58,189 nt of DNA from assembly GCA_900315195.1 (NCBI GenBank), contig OMYD01000020.1:1-58189 (forward strand). The letters run 5' to 3'. This document shows positions 51,798 through 58,189 of this stretch, piece after piece. A program made the position numbers and the translations under genes. This DNA comes from an uncultured Eubacteriales bacterium. GTDB lineage: Bacteria; Bacillota; Clostridia; Oscillospirales; Acutalibacteraceae. Each line of letters starts with the position of its first letter. Within the stretch, counting starts at the first letter, position 1. Under the pieces are notes generated by a model. That model was not told where the DNA came from and ran no database searches. It worked only from the letters and a program-made list of their open reading frames with translations.

Positions 51798-52459
51798 TAG
51801 TTTTCCTTCCTTTCAATAACCGCTCCGCTGTTTTTGAAAATGCAGTTTTCGGGAATAACGCCGCGCACGCAAGAGGTGGGATAAACGCTTGAGTGTCTTC
51901 CGATAACCGTACCGGGGTTGCAAACCGCGTTGCAGCCGACCTCAACATAGTCGCCCAGCATTGCGCCGAATTTTTTAATGCCTGTTTCGATAAGCTCGGT
52001 GCCGTTGTGAACAACTACAAGCTTTTTGTCGGACTTAACATTAGATGTGATTGAACCGGCGCCCATGTGCGAGAAGTAACCCAGAATCGAGTCGCCGACA
52101 TAGTTGTAATGCGGTGTCTGAACATGGTCAAACAGAATTACGTTTTTCAGCTCAACCGAGTTGCCTACAACACAGTTAGCGCCGACAAGAGCCGAGCCGC
52201 GGACAAACGCGCCGTGTCTAACTTCTGTTTCGGGTCCGATAATACAGGGAGCGCCGAGATAAGCCGAGGGGAATACGGTTGCGGTTTTGTGAACCCAAAC
52301 ATTCTCTGAAACCTCGGTGTAGTCGTCGCCGAGTGTGGGGCCAAGCTCAAGAATAAAGTCCTTGATACCTTTAAGAGCCTCCCACGGATAGGTGAACTGT
52401 AAAAGATAGTCTTTTGCGAGTGTGTGGTCAAGATCGTAAAGATCCTTAATTGTATACAT
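51797..52459 (-). CDS. left-handed beta-helix sugar-phosphate transferase (GlmU C-domain-like)
   Basis: 220 residues. Hexapeptide repeats run from about 60 to 200 (IGPETEVRHGAFVRGSALVGANCVVGNSVE in part, then VGCNAVCNPGTVIGRHSSVYP). The fold matches the acetyltransferase domain of GlmU and related proteins often labelled UDP-GlcNAc pyrophosphorylase. The N-terminal pyrophosphorylase Rossmann domain of true GlmU is absent, so an acetyl transfer to glucosamine-1-phosphate is more likely than UTP transfer. Both ends overlap its neighbours (nagB and glmM) by one base in TAATG, so the three proteins are translated as a unit. GGAGAG precedes the ATG. Confidence 0.85.
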   Translation of the reverse strand: MYTIKDLYDLDHTLAKDYLLQFTYPWEALKGIKDFILELGPTLGDDYTEVSENVWVHKTATVFPSAYLGAPCIIGPETEVRHGAFVRGSALVGANCVVGNSVELKNVILFDHVQTPHYNYVGDSILGYFSHMGAGSITSNVKSDKKLVVVHNGTELIETGIKKFGAMLGDYVEVGCNAVCNPGTVIGRHSSVYPTSCVRGVIPENCIFKNSGAVIERKEN

Positions 52460-53250
52460 TAAAGTCTCTCCTTCTTCTCAATGTCGAGGAAGTATTTGTA
52501 AGTGTCAACAGTCAGCTCGCCGCAGGCAGCCTCATCGCAGGCGATGATAGCGCCGTTGTGCATCTGAAGAGCGGAGCAGGTCCACTTGTGGCTTACGGAA
52601 CCCTCTACGGTTTCGGCAAGCGCGCGAGCCTTGTTGTGGCCGTTAATAAGAATCAGAACTTCTTTTGAATCGGTAACTGTGCCAACGCCGACGGAAAGCG
52701 CCTGAGCGGGAACCGCCTCGGGATCGTTGCCGAAGAAGCGAGAGTTGACAATTCTGGTGTCGGTTGTAAGGTTTCTTACGCCTGTGCGAGAAGCAAGGCT
52801 TGTGAAGGGCTCGTTGAAAGCGATGTGGCCGTCAACGCCGATGCCGCCCATGAAAAGATCAATACCGCCGTAAGAAGCGATCTTTTCCTCATATCTTGCG
52901 CACTCGCCCTCGGGATCGTCAGTCATGCCGTTGAGAATATTGATGTTTTCGGGCTTCATGTCTACAAGGTGATCAAAGAAGTTGTCGTGCATGAAGTACC
53001 AATAGCTCTGGTCATGCTCGTGAGGAAGTCCGAGATACTCGTCCATGTTGAAGGTAACAACGTTGGCAAAAGAAAGCTCGCCTGCCTGATTCATTGTGTA
53101 AAGCTCTTTGTATACTCCGATGGGTGAAGAACCTGTGGGAAGTCCCAGAACAAATGGACGATCCTCTTTATGGTTTCTGATTTTGTCAGCAATGTAGTTA
53201 GCTGCCCATTTGCACATTTTATCATAATTGTCCTGAATAATAACTCTCAT
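52459..53250 (-). CDS. nagB: glucosamine-6-phosphate deaminase/isomerase
   Basis: 263 residues, full length for NagB. It interconverts glucosamine-6-phosphate with fructose-6-phosphate and ammonia. Motifs are LGLPTGSSPIGVYKEL for phosphate, FNMDEYLGL with the proton-transfer Asp, and GIGVDGHIAFNEP with the catalytic His and Glu. GGAGG lies before the ATG. Normally catabolic, it is here first in an operon with two synthesis genes and no nagA, and its mRNA carries a glmS ribozyme. This suggests that it works in the synthetic direction; the sequence alone cannot prove it. Confidence 0.96.
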   Translation of the reverse strand: MRVIIQDNYDKMCKWAANYIADKIRNHKEDRPFVLGLPTGSSPIGVYKELYTMNQAGELSFANVVTFNMDEYLGLPHEHDQSYWYFMHDNFFDHLVDMKPENINILNGMTDDPEGECARYEEKIASYGGIDLFMGGIGVDGHIAFNEPFTSLASRTGVRNLTTDTRIVNSRFFGNDPEAVPAQALSVGVGTVTDSKEVLILINGHNKARALAETVEGSVSHKWTCSALQMHNGAIIACDEAACGELTVDTYKYFLDIEKKERL

Positions 53251-53314
53251 AATATATCCTCCGATAAACTAAACATACTAAATGATAATTAATAAACAGT
53301 GACAAGAGAACCTC

Positions 53315-53455
53315 TGTTACAGTGTTGATTCTGCTTTTTAATTTCTCTCTTTCGACACACTGAAACGCGGTTTTCGCGTTTTCTTTGCCGTGGCAGCATC
53401 CGCCGAATCTTTCGATAACTGCCAGCCCTCGTCAACCCTTTCGGGTCCCGGCGCT
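53315..53455 (-). ncRNA. glmS self-cleaving ribozyme
   Basis: Read on the minus strand, the conserved core appears in order: A/GCGCC with the cleavage site between 53455 and 53454, a short P1 (ACCC-GAAA-GGGT), GTTGACGAGG, TTATCGA, TTCGGCGGATG, a P2 stem (TGGCAG with CTGCCA), a P3-like AACGCG...CCGCGTT, and a P4-like stem (CAGTGT...ACACTG, ending near 53320). This is the class activated by glucosamine-6-phosphate; cleavage exposes a 5'-hydroxyl end that leads to mRNA decay. It lies about 65 bases before nagB rather than before glmS, its usual position. Confidence 0.93.
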
Positions 53456-53580
53456 AATAGCTTCTGCATCCTCCTTTTTCAGAGGCTATTTTATGCGTAA
53501 ATTCACCGATTTATGCCAACATGGCAAACCGGCGGTTCAAAGTGTACTAAGCCTGAGTATAACACACCATAAACATAAAA

Positions 53581-53609
53581 ATTTTATCATATACAACGGC
53601 AAAAGTCAA
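53581..53609 (-). promoter_or_regulatory. promoter of the ribozyme-nagB operon
   Basis: On the minus strand TTGACT (53609-53604) and TAAAAT (53586-53581) are 17 bp apart. The start near 53574 gives a leader of about 325 nt that contains the ribozyme. Confidence 0.65.
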
Positions 53610-53640
53610 GTTACTTTTGGTCTTTTGGCGCTGTTATACA

Positions 53641-53684
53641 AACAAAAACAGGAATACAAAACTTTATAAAGTCCCGTATTCCTG
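53641..53684 (-). terminator. terminator of the capD-like gene
   Basis: CAGGAATAC and GTATTCCTG form a 9-bp stem with an A/T-paired inner part; on the minus strand TTTTTG follows. It stops transcription before the nagB promoter. Confidence 0.82.
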
Positions 53685-53693
53685 TATGCGCTT

Positions 53694-55559
53694 TTATTCT
53701 TTATGATTAAAAGTCGGAACAAGCTCTCTTAACATCTCTACGGTTTTTTTGCTGTCGTTAGCCTCGGCATATTCGTGCAGCACGCCAAGCTTTTTAAGCA
53801 TATCGTCCGCGTCAATTGAAATTTGATTTCCTATAAATATCTTTTTATTGGCGGTGGATTTAAGGCCCTCTTCATCCATAAGCAGCTCCTCAAACAGCTT
53901 TTCGCCCGGGCGAAGCCCTGTAAATACAATGGGAACTTCTTCGTATGGAACCTTGCCGTACATTCTGATAAGATTCTCCGCAAGGGTTGTAATCTTTACG
54001 GGAGCGCCCATATCCAGCACAAATATCTCTCCGCCCTTTGCCATGGCGCCTGCCTCAAGCACAAGTGAAACAGCCTCGGGAATTGTCATAAAATAGCGGA
54101 TTATATCGGGGTGAGTAACTGTTACGGGAGCGCCGCTCTCTATCTGGCGGCGGAAAAGCGGAATAACCGAGCCGTTTGAGCCCAGTACATTGCCGAAGCG
54201 GGTAGTTACAAACTCGGTATGTGTCGTGGTCTGCGCCTTGTACTGGATAATCATTTCACACGCGCGCTTTGTCGCGCCCATTACGTTGGTGGGGTTAACC
54301 GCCTTATCGGTGGAAATCATTACAAATTTATCCGCCTTGTAAAACTCGGAAAGCGTAGCCACGTTAAAAGTGCCGAAAATATTGTTTTTAACCGCTTCCT
54401 CGGGAGATGTCTCCATAAGCGGAACATGCTTATGAGCCGCGGCGTGAAAAACGATCTGCGGGTGATACTCCTTGAAAATGAGCTCCATTTTGCCGTAGTC
54501 ACGAACCGAAGCGATAAGCGTCACAAAGTTCAGATCATCGCCGTATTGAAGTCGAAGCTCCTGCTGAATGTCATAGGCGTTGTTTTCGTAAATGTCAACT
54601 ATAATTATCTGTTTCGGGCTGTATTTGGCTATCTGGCGTACAAGCTCACTGCCAATCGAGCCGCCTCCGCCCGTAACCATGCACACCTTGTCGCATATAA
54701 ATTGGGCGATTCTGTTTCGGTTGAATTCAATCGGCTTTCTGCCAAGCAAATCCTCAATTTTAATTTCCTTTGCCTGCGAAATAAGCTGCGGATCCTTATC
54801 GCCCAGAAGCAGCTCGCTAAGATACGGAACCACGCGGATATCGCATTTTGTGGATGAGCAATAGTCCAGAATTTTACGTTTTTCATCCTCTTCGCATGAA
54901 GGTACCGCGACAATAATAATGTCGATATCCAGCTCTTCGCTGAGCCGCGGAATCTCCGCGCAGACTCCCAAAACCTCAATTCCGTTTATTCTTCTGTGAA
55001 GCTTATTAGCGTCGTCATCCACAAGGCAGACAGGCAGCATGTTTGCGGATGGGTTTTTGGGGTCGTTATGCGCATTGTTGATTTCCGTCAGAATCATTCT
55101 TCCGGCCTGACCCGCGCCGACAATCATGGTGCGTTTAAACTGTGTCGACTGCCCGAAACGGGTTATTTTTAAGAAAGTTGATTTAAACAGGAACCTGAAC
55201 AGCAGCACGCCCGTTGTCGCGACTACATAAAATAAAACAAAAAACACCTTTCTCGGCTTCATGTTTATCAGCAACAATACGCCGTAGCCCATCAAAAAGC
55301 CGACTGTCATTCCCGCGCCGCACATGATATAGTCGCGAATGTTGAAATATCTCCAAATTCGCGAGTACGAACCGAACAGAAGCATCATAAGCTCGCATGT
55401 AAGAATATTTATCAGCAAATAGTAAAACAACATTCTGCTGGCTTCGGCTGAAATTACTTTTGTCAGAGAAAGCGCGTAGTTAAGCGTTATTCCGCTGACT
55501 ATTATAATGAAAACGTCCGCAAACAGCAATACTATTTTGCGGTAGTTCAGGTTTTTCAT
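53694..55559 (-). CDS. CapD/EpsC-type membrane nucleotide-sugar dehydratase
   Basis: 621 residues from the ATG at 55559; 28 open codons upstream lack a good ribosome site. Four to five N-terminal helices (about 8-135) are followed by a first Rossmann domain (MIVGAGQAGRMIL) and then a short-chain dehydrogenase domain (MVTGGGGSIGSELVRQIA). The active site is the ISTDKAVNPTNVMGATKR form seen in the UDP-GlcNAc 4,6-dehydratases (PglF, EpsC, CapD). It makes UDP-4-keto-6-deoxy sugars for surface polysaccharide or glycans. No other polysaccharide genes are next to it, though the upstream operon makes UDP-GlcNAc precursors. Confidence 0.94.
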   Translation of the reverse strand: MKNLNYRKIVLLFADVFIIIVSGITLNYALSLTKVISAEASRMLFYYLLINILTCELMMLLFGSYSRIWRYFNIRDYIMCGAGMTVGFLMGYGVLLLINMKPRKVFFVLFYVVATTGVLLFRFLFKSTFLKITRFGQSTQFKRTMIVGAGQAGRMILTEINNAHNDPKNPSANMLPVCLVDDDANKLHRRINGIEVLGVCAEIPRLSEELDIDIIIVAVPSCEEDEKRKILDYCSSTKCDIRVVPYLSELLLGDKDPQLISQAKEIKIEDLLGRKPIEFNRNRIAQFICDKVCMVTGGGGSIGSELVRQIAKYSPKQIIIVDIYENNAYDIQQELRLQYGDDLNFVTLIASVRDYGKMELIFKEYHPQIVFHAAAHKHVPLMETSPEEAVKNNIFGTFNVATLSEFYKADKFVMISTDKAVNPTNVMGATKRACEMIIQYKAQTTTHTEFVTTRFGNVLGSNGSVIPLFRRQIESGAPVTVTHPDIIRYFMTIPEAVSLVLEAGAMAKGGEIFVLDMGAPVKITTLAENLIRMYGKVPYEEVPIVFTGLRPGEKLFEELLMDEEGLKSTANKKIFIGNQISIDADDMLKKLGVLHEYAEANDSKKTVEMLRELVPTFNHKE

Positions 55560-55680
55560 GATATCCTGCCCCTTGTTTTTTCCGTAAGATTTCTCTGATT
55601 TATTATATCCCAAAACAAACCTGTTGTCAAACAGAATACTCAAATCTGCCTATGTTGCTTTTTTAAACAAATCGTTAATA

Positions 55681-55707
55681 AGAGAGCGGAAACTGGTCCG
55701 CTCTCTT
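55681..55707. terminator. hairpin downstream of the C39-like protease gene
   Basis: AGAGAGCGGA and TCCGCTCTCT form a 10-bp stem with a short loop. The T-run on the minus strand is weak (CTTATTAAC). Confidence 0.6.
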
Positions 55708-55757
55708 TGTGTCGCGCATTATTAATCAGGCACTGCTTTTTTTCGGTATAAATGTGC

Positions 55758-56579
55758 TTATTCTTTTTCCAATTTAACAATCGTCATCGATAATTTTCCT
55801 ATCTCATTATAAATCGCCTCAAAATCATCCGCGTCGCAGGATACAGAACCCTCAAGAGGGTCCATGAAGCTTACGGTTTTCTCCTTTAAATCATACCCTG
55901 TCAGCAGCATGCAGTGCTCGTTATCATACCAGAAATACTCTTTTTCGCCGTAATAATATCCCGTATCAATTACATTTGGCTCATAAAAACCCATTGTTGT
56001 CCACACAAGAACAGGACAGTTGCTGTCAACAAGACGGTAAAGCTCATCAAGAGAATAGTCCATTGTGTTCACGGCGGAATAATTGCCCCCGTTGGTTTCA
56101 AAAAACAGGTTTGCCGTGTTTGTTAATCCTGGCGGAAAAATACCTGCGCCGTTATTGCTGTACGGATCTCCGACATACCCCCAAAACATATCATCGTCAT
56201 ATATCATGTAATTGTCGGCAATTTCCGTTTTACCGATATCATATCCCAGATAATTAAGCGCGGCCGTAAGCGCGACGGACTCACAGCCTGTCGGCAGCTC
56301 AGGGGTTTGAAAAAGCTCCTCTACATCTAGCTGTTTGCTTTGGCTTTTAAGCTGTTGCTCCGCAAGCAGCAAAACCTTTTGAACGGCGATTTCATTCTGA
56401 TCAAGCACATGCTCCGTCGTAGGTTCATCGGGTGTCGCGGAAGAATCCCGTGTTGTGCTCTCGGCTCCGTCAGGCGTCGCGGAGGACGCTTCGCTTTTGC
56501 CGCTCTCGCTGTCATTGCCGCATGCGCACAATATAAGTGCAAGAACTGTAATGGCTATACATAATAGTTTTATTCTCAA
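55758..56579 (-). CDS. C39-like cysteine peptidase lipoprotein
   Basis: 273 residues from a TTG start with AAAGGGGG upstream. The lipoprotein signal ends LILCAC (lipobox Cys about 19). A Ser/Glu/Thr-rich linker follows. The domain from about 90 is of the peptidase C39-like (papain-like) type: the nucleophile Cys lies in LPTGCESVALTAAL, and the His in NEHCMLLTGYD with Asp in FMDPLEG. These proteins sit on the outer face of the membrane and cut peptides or wall stems; the substrate is not known. The next gene upstream encodes a wall-hydrolase-like protein. Confidence 0.88.
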   Translation of the reverse strand: MRIKLLCIAITVLALILCACGNDSESGKSEASSATPDGAESTTRDSSATPDEPTTEHVLDQNEIAVQKVLLLAEQQLKSQSKQLDVEELFQTPELPTGCESVALTAALNYLGYDIGKTEIADNYMIYDDDMFWGYVGDPYSNNGAGIFPPGLTNTANLFFETNGGNYSAVNTMDYSLDELYRLVDSNCPVLVWTTMGFYEPNVIDTGYYYGEKEYFWYDNEHCMLLTGYDLKEKTVSFMDPLEGSVSCDADDFEAIYNEIGKLSMTIVKLEKE

Positions 56580-56654
56580 TCTTCTTTAGCCCCCTTTCTC
56601 CCTTAAAACGCAATAAGCCACACTCCGATAGAAGCGTGGCTGCTAAAATCAATA

Positions 56655-57479
56655 TTAATATCCCCAACGGTCAAAAAAGCGAATTCCCGCGTAAGACAAA
56701 ATAAAGTTTTGGCTTTCGTGGAATGTGCTCTGCACCATGTACGGATTGTACATATACATTATTCGGTGCTGAACCGCGTCATGGTTATCATCAAAGATAT
56801 ATCTGACAGCCTGCCGGCATTCGTTATTGGTGCCAATACTTGTGCTGCCCGTATAATGGCACTCGCGGATAACATCGGCAACGCTTGCATAGCCGTCAAA
56901 GGACATGGCGTCCTTTACAGCCTGAGCAATAAGACTGGCTCCGATAAATCCGCCCGAACCGAATTCACCCATACACAGCCTTTCAAGCAAGTCACGATCC
57001 TCATCGCTTAAAGTGATCTTAGCGCATCTGTAGGTCGTGTCCGGTTTATCTATAGCAATAAGATACCCTAAATTCCATTGTTCGTTGTAATCGGCAGGAT
57101 AATCGGGCTTAATTGCCGTTGCGTACGGAATCGAGGACTTTGAGCCGGTTGAATCGGTTGCTCCTGTGCTGCTTTTGGTTGAAGCGGCCGCAGTAGAAGC
57201 GGGCGCTGTTGTTTCAACCTTTTTTTCAGGAGTTGAATTTGAAGTTGTATTTTCAGCCATGGAGTTTGCGTCCTGATTAAGCGCTCCCGCGCCGTTTTCC
57301 ATTATTTCCTTGTATCTGGGATTAGTCGCGGAGATTTTATTAATGCTGTCATCCGAGGATGACATAACATTATGCGCAATAATACTGTTTACCACAAGCA
57401 AAATTGCCGCTAATATTACGCAGCCGACTACCACCGCGTTTTTGTGTTTCTTTAAATATTCATTAATTTTCATATTCAC
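56655..57479 (-). CDS. membrane-anchored SleB-like cell-wall hydrolase
   Basis: Up to 274 residues; the start may be a GTG at 57479 or the ATG at 57473. A helix at about 15-35 (VVVGCVILAAILLVVNSIIA) anchors a Ser/Thr/Ala-rich linker. The C-terminal domain (about 155-274) has LERLCMGEFGSGGFIGASLIAQAVKDAM, close to the LARxVYGEARGE-type start of Hydrolase_2 (SleB/CwlJ) wall hydrolases, with the catalytic Glu corresponding to GEF. The typical W at the end is replaced by aromatic-rich text. It probably cuts peptidoglycan outside the cell. The match is moderate. Confidence 0.65.
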   Translation of the reverse strand: MNMKINEYLKKHKNAVVVGCVILAAILLVVNSIIAHNVMSSSDDSINKISATNPRYKEIMENGAGALNQDANSMAENTTSNSTPEKKVETTAPASTAAASTKSSTGATDSTGSKSSIPYATAIKPDYPADYNEQWNLGYLIAIDKPDTTYRCAKITLSDEDRDLLERLCMGEFGSGGFIGASLIAQAVKDAMSFDGYASVADVIRECHYTGSTSIGTNNECRQAVRYIFDDNHDAVQHRIMYMYNPYMVQSTFHESQNFILSYAGIRFFDRWGY

Positions 57480-57600
57480 CTGATATTATAAGCTCATGCG
57501 TTATGCGCGTTTTTTATGGCATTTTCACTTTTCCAATTAATTATATTATATTGTATCATATAAATTTATATCTATCAAGTGACGATATTACACAAATTTT

Positions 57601-57633
57601 AAAAAAATAGAGGCGGAATTTCTCCGCCTCTAT
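57601..57633 (-). terminator. terminator of the truncated surface-protein gene
   Basis: ATAGAGGCGGA and TCCGCCTCTAT form an 11-bp stem; on the minus strand TTTTTTT follows. Confidence 0.9.
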
Positions 57634-57654
57634 TTGTAATAAAGGTTTTAAATT

Positions 57655-58189
57655 TTACTCATCGTACTCAATTGTAATTGTGAACTTTGCGCCTTCCTTG
57701 GTAGCAAAGTCAAAATTGGTAAGATCGAGTCTGGCTGTTACAGTGCAGGTGTCGTCTGTATCAAATGTGATGTTGTCGCCGTTGTAAGCTGCTGCGGATT
57801 CAACACCGCTGTCCTCGAAAGCACCGCCGAAGTTATGGGTCCATGCGCCGTCGATAGCGTCGATAGCGAACTTGATCTGACGCTCAAAGCCGTCGGTTAC
57901 GTTCTCAAACTTGATTTCCCATACGTCGTCTGCAACCTGTGTCATCTCGTTGGAAGCAGCCGCGGGATCCCATGACGCGCCGTTGAGCCAGAAGCCTTCG
58001 CCGTTACCTACCGCGAATACAGTGTCATAGTTGAACTCGGTGATTTCCTTAACGATGTCGCCCTTTACATAGGTGTAGTTCTCAACGGGGTCGTAAACTA
58101 CTGTGAAGGTACCTGCGCCTGTGAGGTCGAAGGTTACATTCTGACCGGTCTTGTCGCCGATCCACTCTGCGCCGTTCTTAACGGTCTTG
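57655..58189 (-). CDS. surface protein with beta-sandwich modules, 5' end outside the window
   Basis: The last 178 or so residues of a larger protein; the frame is open to the window edge. Two module ends are seen: GAGTFTVVYDPVENYTYVKGD, and then FAVGNGEGFWLNGASWDPAA...WEIKFENVTDGFERQIKFAIDAIDGAWTHNFGG. The second resembles the X25/SusE-like starch-binding modules of Ruminococcus bromii-type amylosome proteins (Sas20-like), which bind alpha-glucans through aromatic residues. The C-terminus has no sortase motif or dockerin. The assignment is by pattern and the substrate is inferred. Confidence 0.6.
   Translation of the reverse strand, partial: KTVKNGAEWIGDKTGQNVTFDLTGAGTFTVVYDPVENYTYVKGDIVKEITEFNYDTVFAVGNGEGFWLNGASWDPAAASNEMTQVADDVWEIKFENVTDGFERQIKFAIDAIDGAWTHNFGGAFEDSGVESAAAYNGDNITFDTDDTCTVTARLDLTNFDFATKEGAKFTITIEYDE

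Noticed and set aside
53326-53470. A 43-codon minus-strand frame starting ATGCAGAAGC after AAAGGAGG, overlapping the ribozyme
   Set aside because: The ribosome site touches the ATG with no spacing, and the bases are explained by the conserved ribozyme core.
53385-53669. 94-codon plus-strand frame
   Set aside because: Antisense to the ribozyme leader, with no recognisable protein.

Overview
The window looks like a chromosome segment from a gut Clostridia-class bacterium of the Ruminococcus/Oscillospiraceae type. The reasons are a mid-range base composition, a dockerin-bearing leucine-rich-repeat protein, a very large InlB-type repeat adhesin, a partial surface protein resembling starch-binding modules, single-chain PurL, and clostridial small families (CD3324-like, DUF6442-like). 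I could not search databases, so the genus is an inference.

Left part (1-9240): a complete type II-C CRISPR-Cas locus sits between broken genes. It reads: promoters, tracrRNA (961-1052), cas9, cas1, cas2, a two-way terminator, then an array of 31 identical 36-bp repeats and 30 spacers (5630-7646). The tracrRNA anti-repeat shows that crRNA is read from the minus strand. A consensus minus-strand promoter lies at the cas-distal end, and every repeat ends in an extended -10 element. To the left are fragments of an acyltransferase and a DUF2075/Schlafen-type helicase. To the right are fragments of an RsbW-like ATPase, an NTP_transf_5-type nucleotidyltransferase and a 5'-truncated nicotinate phosphoribosyltransferase.

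Middle-left (9240-23650): an ABC-2 export system with a small membrane protein; a surface operon (giant InlB-repeat adhesin, 48-residue peptide, LRR-dockerin protein) whose adhesin is split by a perfect 65-bp tandem duplication; a potassium-channel-like gene that has lost its selectivity filter; an Xre regulator with a membrane partner and three operator-like repeats; a zinc-ribbon protein with a coupled unknown; two GNAT acetyltransferases and a CD3324-like protein.

Middle (23800-42650): GH31 glucosidase, asparagine synthetase with a long acidic tail, M14 carboxypeptidase, Nudix hydrolase, RibF, HtpG, a D-2-hydroxyacid dehydrogenase, a HAD hydrolase, PurL with an attenuator-like leader, a DUF815 ATPase, a substrate-binding lipoprotein fused to a peptidoglycan-binding domain, and an Xre regulator divergent from two membrane proteins with a pair of palindromic operators over the promoter.

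Right part (42660-58189): serC-serA under a consensus promoter; an operon of an acidic membrane protein, pyrC, an HMGL-like aldolase and pyrF; and an amino-sugar operon nagB - left-handed beta-helix transferase - glmM. That operon is preceded by a clear glmS self-cleaving ribozyme, an unusual pairing that suggests a GlcN6P-controlled route to UDP-GlcNAc in which NagB may run in the synthetic direction. Then come a CapD/EpsC-type sugar nucleotide dehydratase, a C39-like protease lipoprotein, a SleB-like hydrolase and a truncated surface protein.
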